A stretch of 36,945 nucleotides of DNA from NCBI GenBank assembly GCA_003567775.1, contig PWYR01000056.1, forward strand, positions 1 through 36,945, written 5' to 3'. Of the stretch, positions 1-9,096 are shown one piece after another. The notes beneath the pieces are model-generated. The model was not told the DNA's origin. It searched no databases and saw only the letters and a list, made by a program, of their open reading frames with translations. The stretch comes from Ignavibacteriales bacterium. GTDB lineage: Bacteria > Bacteroidota > Ignavibacteria > T3Sed10-11. The stretch's first letter is position 1. Every line of letters starts with the position of its first letter. The translations under genes and the position numbers were made by a program.

Positions 1-74
1 AATTCCCACTGAGCTAAACTAACAAGTGGGACGCATACAAATAAGACAAGAAGTAAAAATGTAACTCTTTTCAT
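1..74 (-). CDS. Secreted protein, N-terminal end only (runs off the left edge)
   Basis: An ATG at 74-72 opens a reading frame that continues to the window edge, giving 24 complete codons. It encodes Met-Lys-Arg-Val, then a long hydrophobic stretch rich in Leu and Val, then Ser-Leu-Ala-Gln-Trp-Glu, a typical signal peptide with a Sec cleavage site after Ala or Gln. An AAGGA ribosome-binding sequence lies about 10 bases upstream of the ATG. It follows the eight-gene outer-membrane run after a 177-base spacer and in the same direction, so it may be another member of that locus. The mature protein is outside the window and its function cannot be told. Confidence 0.7.
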   Translation of the reverse strand, partial: MKRVTFLLLVLFVCVPLVSLAQWE

Positions 75-251
75 TGATATGGTCCTTATTAAAGGTTAAA
101 CATATGATGAATTAATTTTACAGCTCTGGTGAATTTATTTTATATCCGTTTCCATCCTCCTTTCTTTTTTATTAATAACTAAATCAGCGAAATAACATTT
201 AGTGTATTTTTTGTAAGTATAATGTAATTGCTAAAGAGTAATAAAAAAAAA

Positions 252-1466
252 TCAATATTGCAACCCGTAGTACGGCGCTCCCTCGCGTTGTGTATTTATT
301 CGAATAAGCGCCTGGTTGTTATTCCCCGTTTCGCCTCTTGTGTAATATAGATTCGGTCCGTCTCCCCACGCAAAAATCATGCCGGTCGGTAAAATAAGAC
401 CGGGATAAAGTGATTCCCATCCATCACCGCCGGGGTTAACAACAATAATACCATCCGGACCATTTGTGCCGACATACATATATCCGTCCGCAGAGAAAGT
501 TATCGCCAGCGCGATGGCATTGTTGCTTCCATATTGTTCTGAAAAGTGGAAATATAATTCCTGTTCACCGAGATTACTTGCGTTATCCACGGCAAATCGC
601 CAAATACCCGATGTTGTGCTGCCATTAACATCCTTAACGGCTGATACATATAAGTAACCGTCAAAGTATCTCACCGATCTAATGTCTGCATTGAATGGAA
701 ACTCATCGACACTCTGATCGCCGACATCGACGCGGAAAATTGCATCATTATGTCCAACTACCCACAAATATCCATGTTCATCGAAATCCATATCAACAAA
801 CCGGGTACCCACACGTAATGGCAACCAGTTCTCCTCCGTCCCTCCGCCCGGCGGCACACGGGCAATAAGCCGCAAATTACGTACTAAATACAAAGAACCA
901 TCCGGGCCAAACTTCATCCCATCGTAACGGGGTATTCTCGGAGGCACGTATTCTTCCAATGTCCCATCCGCTTTTACCTTTTGGACGCCGTCGGAAGCGC
1001 CCGCCCGCGAAATTGAAACGTACACATTTCCATCGATATCGGCGGCAATCGCCCAGGGCGTTTGTGCATCGGTTAATGTACCATGCAATTCAATCGCCGG
1101 TTCAAGTGAATAAACTATTTCGTTGCTAAAAGCAATTGCGCCGGCAACCGCCACCCGCAATCTCAATGTGTCGCCTATTTCGTTCGGCGCACGAACGACA
1201 AGTTGTGTTTCCGAAGCTTCGAGCACATGTGCGGCTCGTGTACCGATATAGACCATGTTCTGATGAAGAATGGGAGAAAAGTTATTGCCGGTTATCGTAA
1301 TAATGCCAACGCCCGCAAGCGATCCGTCCGGAGGATCGACTGCAGTAATTTCAGGCGCCGGGTTGCCCCTCTCGTCCGGATCGAATAAGCTGCCCGGAGT
1401 GTCTTCTTCACAACTGACAAATAACAATATAATCAAAAGTGTGGCTATGATAGTCTTATAGTTCAT
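252..1466 (-). CDS. TIG-domain beta-propeller lipoprotein (downstream copy)
   Basis: Predicted surface or periplasmic lipoprotein of 404 residues. The first 18 residues form a hydrophobic signal ending FVS-Cys19, a plausible lipobox although Phe at -3 is not the commonest residue. Residues about 38-122 form an IPT/TIG immunoglobulin-like domain (PEITAVDPPDGSLAG, GNNFSP, VLEASETQLVV). From about 130 to the end, repeated units of the type 'DIDGNVYVS', 'GPDGSLYLV', 'DEHGYLWVV' and 'SADGYMYVG' indicate an NHL/SMP-30-like beta-propeller. It is a clear paralog of the lipoprotein at 7865-9082, sharing the order of domains and a near-identical tail (NTQRE.APYYG). It is the last gene of the eight-gene run, 25 bases after the FnIII gene. 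Ligand unknown; a SusD-like role beside the TonB-dependent receptor is inference. Start: ATG with AAGGTAG upstream. Confidence 0.82.
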   Translation of the reverse strand: MNYKTIIATLLIILLFVSCEEDTPGSLFDPDERGNPAPEITAVDPPDGSLAGVGIITITGNNFSPILHQNMVYIGTRAAHVLEASETQLVVRAPNEIGDTLRLRVAVAGAIAFSNEIVYSLEPAIELHGTLTDAQTPWAIAADIDGNVYVSISRAGASDGVQKVKADGTLEEYVPPRIPRYDGMKFGPDGSLYLVRNLRLIARVPPGGGTEENWLPLRVGTRFVDMDFDEHGYLWVVGHNDAIFRVDVGDQSVDEFPFNADIRSVRYFDGYLYVSAVKDVNGSTTSGIWRFAVDNASNLGEQELYFHFSEQYGSNNAIALAITFSADGYMYVGTNGPDGIIVVNPGGDGWESLYPGLILPTGMIFAWGDGPNLYYTRGETGNNNQALIRINTQREGAPYYGLQY

Positions 1467-1491
1467 TATTATTCTACCTTATAGAAATATA

Positions 1492-3639
1492 TTATCTAAT
1501 GACGACAAATTTCTTAAATGTTGAATCACCTGCCCGGAACAGCAATTCATTCGTATCAGGATCGTATTGATCTTCGGTAACAGTAAAATGTGCTATATAT
1601 ATCCCGCTCACAACAATCTGTCGTGACGATGTTATCGATTGCCACGTAGCATCGCCGCTGCCGTCGGTATGAGGTATGGTTTCGATCAGGTCGCCCCGTT
1701 CGGTATATATCCTAATCGTACATTGACCCGGGATATTTAAAAACATTATTTTATCGGGTTCGCCGGGATACTGCAGATGACGCGCCCGTATATTATAGGG
1801 GTTCGGAACCACCCGGATATCATCCAGTGATTTTCCCGGCGCTCTCTGCAAGAATGCCGGTTCGGTGGTCTTGGTATAAAACCGGCTGCTTTCCAACACA
1901 CCGGTTGGATTGGTTTCTCCCGATGTGTTGTTGCTTCCGTCATTATATGCGGTAATGTAATAGTAATACGATACGCCTCGTCTTGGATCGGTATCCTGGA
2001 ATTCGGTTGTACCGGGTCCTACCTCGGCAATCCGATCGAATGTCGTATCAGGTTTACCAACGCCCCGGTAAACCCTGTATCCGGCAAAACCCGGTTCTCC
2101 CTCCGAAGCACTTGGCGCCCAGGATAAGGTTATTCGATCACCGCCGGAAGTAACGTCAAATACAGGCGGCGGTTGCGGCGGCTGCGGGATAGTATATTCG
2201 CTCATAAAATTCCGGTACGCACGGCCAAAGGTTTGCATAATCGAATCTTTACCCGAATATGTCCACTCATTTTTAAATATATCTTTATCATTCGTTGTTG
2301 ATCCGTCGGGAAGAGTAAATGGTCCGGTATCCGAAGGATCGTCGAAAGCTTGTTTCCATCTTCGACCGATTTCCGTAGCTGTCTCACGGCTTAGTCCGCT
2401 CACACCTTCTGCCATAATAATGGTAATACTTTCATCGGGTTCCAACGTAAACGGACCGAAAGAATACCATAGATTTGTTCCGCCAGCGTCGCCATGCACT
2501 GAAGACGGGTCGGGATGAGTCTCCAGATATACCTCATCCATCCGATCGTTTCCGCCTAAACCCTGGTGCGGATTCCCTTGCAACATCGTGTACAACTGCT
2601 TCATCTGCGGTTCAGCAGCAGGAGACATATCACCGACAGAAGGATACGTATCCCCGGCATGCCAGCCCAGCACCACAGGTTGATGAGGATCATCCGATTT
2701 ATCTGCGCCGCTTTTATCAACGTGTAGAACGACAAATCCGGCATGCTGCACAGCGCGTAGTCGCCCATCGCCTGCACGATGTGGCCCTCCGATATTATCA
2801 TACGCATTCGCAGCATTTTGACCTGCCCACGAAAAACCTGCCCGCAGCCAGTCAACTATCGGATTATTCTCGGTGATGGGCTGTCCTGCATAGTCGGGAT
2901 AATTTTCTCCCCGTTTTGTTGCCCAACTATGTTTGCCCCAGCTTTGAGTTCCGCCGATACTAAACGACCCTTCCCGGCTTACACTGTATCGAATTTGCAG
3001 CGATACATACAGGTCATGCAACGTATTACGTAATGTTACGTCGTCTCCATATCCGGTTTTTCCGGTATTTGTAAATGTGTACTCGCGTATATGATAATTA
3101 TCGTGATACTGTTGACTGAACGCAAGTATCCGGCGGGTCATTGTTAACCCCATCGATGTGTTAACGACATTCGTGACAATTCGGTCAGGTATCTGATCGG
3201 GATCGTAGTCGTCGATATCCCGTAAATATTGAGCTGTTACATTCACCCCGTCAACGAGGACCGACGGGGGTTCGAATTTTGCGGTTTGTTCGTGTTTTAC
3301 CGGAAATATCGAGTTGCCGACATACCCTGCCGTAGAATGAACCGCATAAGTATCCCAATTCCTGCCGTCCCGGCCGATAAAATCCCGAACGCCGAACCAG
3401 AATCGTTCGATAACGGCATTGTCCGTCCAGGGATAATCGGCAGGCCATCTCACACCTTCATAGTAATTATTGTTCCAGGCGCGTTCTGAACCGTATGCGG
3501 TGTAATGATTCTGTAATTCACCGATCCTGATATATCGTGTACTGGTGCCCTCTACTTGGGCAAGAATATCTCCCGTAGAGAAAAATGCTATCAGGAACAC
3601 CGGAAAAAATATTTTTAATAGTTTTTTAATGCTGTTCAT
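1492..3639 (-). CDS. Exported FnIII-domain protein with C-terminal sorting-like module (downstream copy)
   Basis: Predicted exported protein of 715 residues. I chose the ATG at 3639 because a GAGGAAG ribosome-binding sequence sits just before it; an in-frame GTG at 3657 overlaps that sequence and is less likely. Residues 1-28 are a signal peptide ending ILAQ. The first about 480 residues have no domain I recognise, but contain aromatic-rich beta-strand sequence and the segment 'MAEGVSGLSRE', shared with the paralog. A fibronectin type III domain lies at about 490-575 (GGDRITLSWAPS, YRVYRG, YYYYITAYN). The last about 108 residues (RVVPNPYN, CTIRIYTERGDLI, SGIYIAHF, FKKFVVIR) resemble FlgD/T9SS type A C-terminal modules. 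It lies 51 bases after the TonB-dependent receptor gene. The role is unknown; its context suggests that it partners the receptor at the cell surface. Confidence 0.8.
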   Translation of the reverse strand: MNSIKKLLKIFFPVFLIAFFSTGDILAQVEGTSTRYIRIGELQNHYTAYGSERAWNNNYYEGVRWPADYPWTDNAVIERFWFGVRDFIGRDGRNWDTYAVHSTAGYVGNSIFPVKHEQTAKFEPPSVLVDGVNVTAQYLRDIDDYDPDQIPDRIVTNVVNTSMGLTMTRRILAFSQQYHDNYHIREYTFTNTGKTGYGDDVTLRNTLHDLYVSLQIRYSVSREGSFSIGGTQSWGKHSWATKRGENYPDYAGQPITENNPIVDWLRAGFSWAGQNAANAYDNIGGPHRAGDGRLRAVQHAGFVVLHVDKSGADKSDDPHQPVVLGWHAGDTYPSVGDMSPAAEPQMKQLYTMLQGNPHQGLGGNDRMDEVYLETHPDPSSVHGDAGGTNLWYSFGPFTLEPDESITIIMAEGVSGLSRETATEIGRRWKQAFDDPSDTGPFTLPDGSTTNDKDIFKNEWTYSGKDSIMQTFGRAYRNFMSEYTIPQPPQPPPVFDVTSGGDRITLSWAPSASEGEPGFAGYRVYRGVGKPDTTFDRIAEVGPGTTEFQDTDPRRGVSYYYYITAYNDGSNNTSGETNPTGVLESSRFYTKTTEPAFLQRAPGKSLDDIRVVPNPYNIRARHLQYPGEPDKIMFLNIPGQCTIRIYTERGDLIETIPHTDGSGDATWQSITSSRQIVVSGIYIAHFTVTEDQYDPDTNELLFRAGDSTFKKFVVIR

Positions 3640-3690
3640 TATAGTGTACTTCCTCACTAATACTATATTTGATCTTCGGACAATATGTGT

Positions 3691-6600
3691 TTATAAACTC
3701 AGTTGTATTCCGATTGTAATCTGCCGCGGATTCAAAAACGTGAGCGCCTGTATATTCGGATTATCGATGTACGAGCGCGTATCGATCCTTCGTTGGTTTT
3801 CTCCGGCAATTCCCGGATCGTTGTTCGGGTTGGGTACAAGCGGATCGTACTCAACGTTCCATGGTCTGTAGTCTCCGATCTTATCATCTCCTTTAAATAT
3901 TCCCTCACGCCATGAGAATCTCAGAGAACTCAGATAATCCTCCCAGTTGAACTGATCGGAAAAACCCGCCATGCTTATATATTTTATATTAAATACGTTG
4001 GAAATATCGACAAAGAACTGGAATCGGGTTTGAGCGAAATTAAACTCGCGCGCGATTCGCATATCGACATTGTAAAAGTCTCTCCATCGCACGTTATCGA
4101 CAACACCGGGGATACTATGCGGATTGTACGTTGCGTAGGCGCCGGCGCTCCAATTTGCAAGTATACTGATAAGCCATCCGCCAAGAATGTTTTCACCCAT
4201 AAACTCCGGTCCGAAATCGACGGGGGTGCGTATATTTATATTTGCGCGTGCGTACGGCTGCGGTCTTGGCCGGGATTGGTACGGATTAAGCCGGAGATAA
4301 TTCCTTTGTTTTGTCGGATCCTGATAGTATTGCCGTAAACCGAAAAAGCCGCTGGTTCTAACGTCGTATGTATAATTGATAAATCCCGTTATCCATCTCC
4401 CGGCTCGCTTATCGATGGTAACCTCAAAGCCCCTGATATCCGCATAGTTGTTATTTTCGGGAACATTGTACTGAACGGACCCGTCGAAGTTCTCGTAATA
4501 TACCCAACCGGGCTGATCCGATATATCCTTGTAATACGCAGCCAACCGCAACAGGAACATATCGAACAGATTTTGCTCGTACCCCAGTTCATAGGCGATC
4601 GTCTTTTCCAGATGCAGTCCCGGGTTGCCGAGATAGTTTACAAGTCCGTTGTTTTCCCGCTGTAACCTGAACCGCAGTGACGATGTCGGCTCCGATCTGA
4701 AATGCCCGTAATTGAAAAAGAGTTTTGAGTTTTCGGTTATCGGATGCGAAATGCCGAGCCGAGGGCTTATACTCCATGAGGGATCGACCCGTCGGGTGGG
4801 AACCTCTTCCTCGATCCGGTTCCCGTACCCCGGCGAGAGGAATTGATCGAATGTATCGAAATCATACCATTCGACGTTGGGTTCCGAAAATTCCATGCGC
4901 ACTCCCACATTTGCAATAAAGCCGCCGTATTCCATTTTATCCTGAATATATGTCGCAAACCGGTAAGGAAATACATTATACACCATTGAACGGGTCCAGG
5001 TATCCATCGACGGGCTTTCACTAAAGGAGCGTATCCTGTAATCGTTATAGGTGAAATGAAATCCGGCTTTAAACTGATGGTTCGGTGTGACCTGACTGGT
5101 TATATCGAAATTAAAAGCGGTCGTGGTATTTCGCGATTTGTCTCTCCCTAAATTCATCCAGCCGCCTAAACTCATGCCGTCGATGCTGGATTGAGCGTAT
5201 CCCATATACCCGAACGGCGACTCGTCAACAAAATAACCGGGGAAAATTTCATGCCGGAGCGTCGTATCGCGATCGGCAGTCTTAAAAGTGTTATACCGGT
5301 TTGCAATATATTGAACCTGTATTTCATAATACGTTCGAGGTGATATTGCATTCGTCAGACGCATACCGATCATATTTCGATATATCGAACTCGGGCTAAA
5401 ATAACCGGGCATATATAACACCGAGGGATTTACTGCGAGGTTCGCAATTTCGCTCTGACTTCTCACTACCCGTCCGGTCGGTGTGGTGATCCAGTTATAC
5501 GGTGATACGGATTTAACCTCGCCGTACAATCCGGTAATGCTTAGCTTCATCGAGGGAGTTATGTTGGACGTCAAACGAACCTGACCGAATTTATCCGAAT
5601 AGCTATCGCGCGACAGCGGGAATACAAACATCTCCCGCTCCTCATAGTACGTTGCGTGAAATCTCATATCGCCTAAGTTTGACGCCAAAAACGGAACAGG
5701 TCCTCCGAACCCGACGTCAACCACATAATCGGGTTTCTGGATCGTTCCATCGCGACGGCGGTGCCACTGCCATAATCGATACGCCTGTTCCGGCGTTAAG
5801 TCGGTGGCAGGATTTCCATCTTCAATGGTTCTCTGCGATACCGCATTCCAACCTTCGAATGAAGGATATTTTTTTCTGGTGTATGCATCCCAGCCGCCGC
5901 TGTGTGTTCCGGTCCACATCACCGCGGGATCGGTATACGGGCGATTGAAGTAGGAATCGGGGGCATACACCGAGGGACCGAAATTCTTCGGCCCGGGAGG
6001 ACTATAATGAATTATAGCTCTCGTGGAATATCTTTCAATCGATCCTTCGCGGGTAACCACGTTTACAATTCCCGAGCGAACATTACCGTACTCTGCATTA
6101 AACCCGCCGGTCTGAATTTGAACTTCCTGCAACGAACTCAAGCTGACTGCGGAATACGGTACATTCGAGCGCTCATCATTGAGGGATAAGCCGTCAATCA
6201 TAAACGACGTTTCTCTCGCCGAGCCGCCGCGAATAATGATGCCTTCTCTTCCCAATTGAATACCGGCGTGCAACGACAACACCTGGTCGATCGATTGTAC
6301 GGGCAATACTTCTATGGCTTCGGAATCTATAGAGACGACACTTGCCGAAACGTCCCGCTGGACGATCGGTCGTTCCGCAACGATGGTAACCTCATCCAGT
6401 TCCAGCGCCATTTCCCGCATTTCAATATTTAATGAGGTGGTTTGGTTTATAGCAACACGCACGTCGAGGATACGGACATTATCGTAACCGACCATTGTTG
6501 CGATCACTGTGTGCGTGCCGGGAGGAACATTTAAAATGTCGAAGTGCCCGGATGCATCCGTCGCAGCTCCGCGATATGTCCCTTCGATCACCACGTTTAC

Positions 6601-6723
6601 CCCGGCGAGTTCTGCGCCTGTCTCGGCGTCGGTTACCGTTCCCTCAATCTTGCCCGATTGAGCAAACAGAAAGAACGGAAAAACTATCAATAAAAAGATG
6701 CCTGGAACTAATCTCAACCTCAT
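3691..6723 (-). CDS. TonB-dependent outer-membrane receptor with carboxypeptidase-regulatory domain (downstream copy)
   Basis: SusC/RagA-like TonB-dependent receptor of 1010 residues, the size usual for this group. After a signal peptide (1 to about 22, ending LFAQ) comes a CarboxypepD_reg-like domain at about 24-108 (GKIEGTVTDAETGAELAGVNV, GHFDILNVPPG). The linker 'LDEVTIVAERPIVQRDVSAS' leads to a plug domain at about 125-235, with the typical IIRGG, DG and GGFNAEYGNVRSGIVNVVT motifs. The remaining about 770 residues are alternating, aromatic-rich beta-barrel sequence ending in a hydrophobic strand (QITIGIQLSL). Such proteins import glycan oligomers, peptides or chelates using TonB energy. 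It is paralogous to the receptor at 12300-15464, and an 18-residue stretch of the plug is identical in both. Substrate not readable; nearby amino-sugar enzymes hint at GlcNAc-containing material. Confidence 0.93.
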   Translation of the reverse strand: MRLRLVPGIFLLIVFPFFLFAQSGKIEGTVTDAETGAELAGVNVVIEGTYRGAATDASGHFDILNVPPGTHTVIATMVGYDNVRILDVRVAINQTTSLNIEMREMALELDEVTIVAERPIVQRDVSASVVSIDSEAIEVLPVQSIDQVLSLHAGIQLGREGIIIRGGSARETSFMIDGLSLNDERSNVPYSAVSLSSLQEVQIQTGGFNAEYGNVRSGIVNVVTREGSIERYSTRAIIHYSPPGPKNFGPSVYAPDSYFNRPYTDPAVMWTGTHSGGWDAYTRKKYPSFEGWNAVSQRTIEDGNPATDLTPEQAYRLWQWHRRRDGTIQKPDYVVDVGFGGPVPFLASNLGDMRFHATYYEEREMFVFPLSRDSYSDKFGQVRLTSNITPSMKLSITGLYGEVKSVSPYNWITTPTGRVVRSQSEIANLAVNPSVLYMPGYFSPSSIYRNMIGMRLTNAISPRTYYEIQVQYIANRYNTFKTADRDTTLRHEIFPGYFVDESPFGYMGYAQSSIDGMSLGGWMNLGRDKSRNTTTAFNFDITSQVTPNHQFKAGFHFTYNDYRIRSFSESPSMDTWTRSMVYNVFPYRFATYIQDKMEYGGFIANVGVRMEFSEPNVEWYDFDTFDQFLSPGYGNRIEEEVPTRRVDPSWSISPRLGISHPITENSKLFFNYGHFRSEPTSSLRFRLQRENNGLVNYLGNPGLHLEKTIAYELGYEQNLFDMFLLRLAAYYKDISDQPGWVYYENFDGSVQYNVPENNNYADIRGFEVTIDKRAGRWITGFINYTYDVRTSGFFGLRQYYQDPTKQRNYLRLNPYQSRPRPQPYARANINIRTPVDFGPEFMGENILGGWLISILANWSAGAYATYNPHSIPGVVDNVRWRDFYNVDMRIAREFNFAQTRFQFFVDISNVFNIKYISMAGFSDQFNWEDYLSSLRFSWREGIFKGDDKIGDYRPWNVEYDPLVPNPNNDPGIAGENQRRIDTRSYIDNPNIQALTFLNPRQITIGIQLSL

Positions 6724-6772
6724 TTCAATTCGCTCCGTTTAATAATTGGTTGCAAATTTCGTAGTTCTGTTC

Positions 6773-7795
6773 TTAAAATGCTAAATGTATAGAAAACCGG
6801 TGAATATCATTAAACACTGCAAACGGTGTATATGAATAATCGATCCCGACTCCGAACTGGGATACCCCGAATCCGAATGCTACACCGGATGCATCGTTAA
6901 TATGATTTGTAACATAACCGCCCCGGATAGCAAGCATATTCATAAATATATATTCGCCTCCGAAGCTTACATATTCGGGTCCCGCCCGCGGATGCGATGC
7001 ATCGACGGAAACATATAATTTGTGAGCTTCTACTCCAAGCGCCGGGAAGAAATCAAGAACGTTCATTGAAACGCCGAACCTGAACGTAAGCGGGAGTTGA
7101 AATCCCTCACGCTCAAACTGAATTTCCTGTGAGAAATTCCGGATCGACATACCGAAAACGAGACTGCGGTAGCCCGTTTCATACCGGGTGCCGAAATCGA
7201 ATGCGACGACTCCTTTTGAATAATCCTGATCCGTCGTTTCCAGATCAGCCGGATCGACGCCGGGTATAAATTCAATCGGTACGATGCTGCTGCCGAGAGA
7301 TTGGTACACATATCGCGCGTGCGCTCCAATCGAGAAGCTCTCGGATAACTCGATGCCGTACCCAAGCCCGATCGCCGTCGCAGTCGGTTTAAATGTTCCG
7401 GTCTCGATAAATCCCTGCTCATTTTCCGCCACACGGGTGCCAATGAATTCCCCGTAATCCAATACAAGATATGACAGGCCGAATACCCCGTACCTGCCGC
7501 CGAATGCTTTCAAAGCAGCAGTCCCCGATATATATTGTATATCGGCAATCCAATTGTGCTGATTTACCCGCACATCCACTTTGGAATCCAACCGCGCGAT
7601 GCCTGCCGGGTTATAGAATAATGCCGCGGAAGTTCTCTCTAATGTTGTAAACGCTTCAGCTAACGCAGTAGCGCGGGCATCCACACCGACGCTTAAAAAT
7701 TGAAAACCCGTCTGCGCCAATTTTTCCTGCGCTTGCACTCCGGAAGCGATGATGAGACAAGCAAGTAAGACGACTTTGAAAAAATGTCGAATCAT
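6773..7795 (-). CDS. PorV/PorQ-family outer-membrane protein (downstream copy)
   Basis: Outer-membrane beta-barrel protein of 340 residues in the PorV/PorQ (UPF0164) family. A signal peptide (1 to about 22, ending VQAQ) is followed by the family's N-terminal signature: 'LAQTGFQFLSVGVDARA', 'FYNPAGIARLD' and 'WIADIQYISG'. The rest is amphipathic strands ending in an aromatic strand (RFSIHLAF). In T9SS organisms the true PorV shuttles cargo at the translocon, but this family has many paralogs of unknown function. Genetic linkage to a TonB-dependent receptor argues for a paralog with its own partner rather than the core T9SS subunit. In this set it precedes the receptor gene, whereas in the upstream set it follows the FnIII gene. 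Start supported by AGGAG seven bases upstream. Confidence 0.88.
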   Translation of the reverse strand: MIRHFFKVVLLACLIIASGVQAQEKLAQTGFQFLSVGVDARATALAEAFTTLERTSAALFYNPAGIARLDSKVDVRVNQHNWIADIQYISGTAALKAFGGRYGVFGLSYLVLDYGEFIGTRVAENEQGFIETGTFKPTATAIGLGYGIELSESFSIGAHARYVYQSLGSSIVPIEFIPGVDPADLETTDQDYSKGVVAFDFGTRYETGYRSLVFGMSIRNFSQEIQFEREGFQLPLTFRFGVSMNVLDFFPALGVEAHKLYVSVDASHPRAGPEYVSFGGEYIFMNMLAIRGGYVTNHINDASGVAFGFGVSQFGVGIDYSYTPFAVFNDIHRFSIHLAF

Positions 7796-7864
7796 CTTTA
7801 TTCTCCTATAATGCTGACGTTGTTAACGCTTTTTATCAGCTAATCTGACTATTTCTATACTTTC

Positions 7865-9082
7865 TTATTGTCTACCGTAATACGGTGCACTTTCTCTTTG
7901 CGTATTTACCCGGATAATTTTCTGTTCATTATTACCGAATGCTTCTCTCGTAATAAACAAATTCGGTCCTTCTCCCCATGTCATCGCAAAATTCTTTGGA
8001 GACATCGTTCCGGGATAAAACGGCTCCCAGCTCTTATCGGGATATACAATAATGAGTGCATCGGGTCCGTCGGTGCCGACAAACATTTCACCGTCGGCGC
8101 TGAAGGTAATTGCAAAAGCGCCTGCGCCCGCCTGCCCGTATTCATGAGAGAATGCAAAATATAATTCCGGTTCTCCTACTACACCCGGTTCGGTGAACGG
8201 GAATTTCCATATATTATGGGTACCATCGTTGATCGCAGCAACATAAACCGCACCGTTGAATACCCGAACCGACCGCACGTCACTGTGCTCAAACGGAAAT
8301 GCTTCCACTTCCTTATCGGGAGTTATTCTGTAAATAGCGGGATTGTTATTTCCGCCGCCCCAGATATTGCCGTGCTCATCGAAATCGAAATCCCTTATTC
8401 TTCCCAATCCGCTGCCGAGCAGCCAGGGTGAGGCGGTTCCACCGCCCGGGGGGACGCTATAAATAGCAGGGAACGTTGCCGGTCCACGGGCAGCATAAAG
8501 ATGTCCGTCCGGTCCCATTTTCATATACGGATATATCCATGCCTGCCGGGGTGCATAACCCGACTGATCCTGATCGGGGGTAATCTTCTTAATGCCTCCG
8601 AACTCGTCAAGCCCCTCTATGGAAACATAGACATTTCCCTCGTTATCGGCGGCAAGTCCCCAGGGCGTCTGCGCATCTGCCAGGTCTCCCCACGCTTCCT
8701 CTACGGCAAGCTGTAGTTCATATGAATAGGTATTGCTGAACGATACGGCGCCGAGCACCGACACCCGCAATCTGATATCTTCTCCGCTCATAACCGGCGG
8801 TCGAACACGCAGTTGCGTTTCGCTTGCCTCGAGAACGGTACCCTTTCTATCGTTGAAATAGACCAGATTATTATCTGCATTCGCTGAGAAATTCTGACCG
8901 TTAATAGTGATATATCCTATACCGGCAAGGGCAACTTCCGGTGGATCGACGCTCGAAATTACCGGGTCGGGTCTTCCCTCATAATCATCATCATAGAGAC
9001 TCGGCGCATCGCCGTAATCGCAGCTTGCTATTATCAACAAGCTGCTTATAAGCATTATAGTTAGTATACTCCATTTTTTCAT
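7865..9082 (-). CDS. TIG-domain beta-propeller lipoprotein (upstream copy)
   Basis: Lipoprotein of 405 residues, paralogous to 252-1466. I chose the ATG at 9082, preceded by AAGGTGAG eight bases upstream; an in-frame GTG at 9091 overlaps that sequence. The signal ends IIAS-Cys21, a good lipobox. A TIG domain covers about 38-125 (PVISSVDPPEVALAG, GQNFSA, VLEASETQLRV). The rest is an NHL/SMP-30-like propeller with units such as 'DNEGNVYVS', 'GPDGHLYAA', 'DEHGNIWGG' and 'SADGEMFVG'. It lacks SusD-type TPR helices. Its ribosome-binding site lies within the last codons of the PorV/PorQ gene (14 bases between stop and ATG), so the two are probably translated together. No catalytic residues are recognised; ligand binding at the surface is the most likely role. 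Confidence 0.83.
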   Translation of the reverse strand: MKKWSILTIMLISSLLIIASCDYGDAPSLYDDDYEGRPDPVISSVDPPEVALAGIGYITINGQNFSANADNNLVYFNDRKGTVLEASETQLRVRPPVMSGEDIRLRVSVLGAVSFSNTYSYELQLAVEEAWGDLADAQTPWGLAADNEGNVYVSIEGLDEFGGIKKITPDQDQSGYAPRQAWIYPYMKMGPDGHLYAARGPATFPAIYSVPPGGGTASPWLLGSGLGRIRDFDFDEHGNIWGGGNNNPAIYRITPDKEVEAFPFEHSDVRSVRVFNGAVYVAAINDGTHNIWKFPFTEPGVVGEPELYFAFSHEYGQAGAGAFAITFSADGEMFVGTDGPDALIIVYPDKSWEPFYPGTMSPKNFAMTWGEGPNLFITREAFGNNEQKIIRVNTQRESAPYYGRQ

Positions 9083-9096
9083 AACTGTCACTCACC

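Noticed and set aside
178-203. Terminator after the first TIG lipoprotein gene
   Set aside because: ACTAAAT/ATTTAGT can pair, but the stem is only A+T-rich, the loop is 12 bases long and no T-run follows directly.
6773-7795. Core T9SS component PorV
   Set aside because: Two paralogs are tied to TonB-receptor modules and none of the other T9SS core genes is nearby. The family name is kept but the gene symbol is not assigned.
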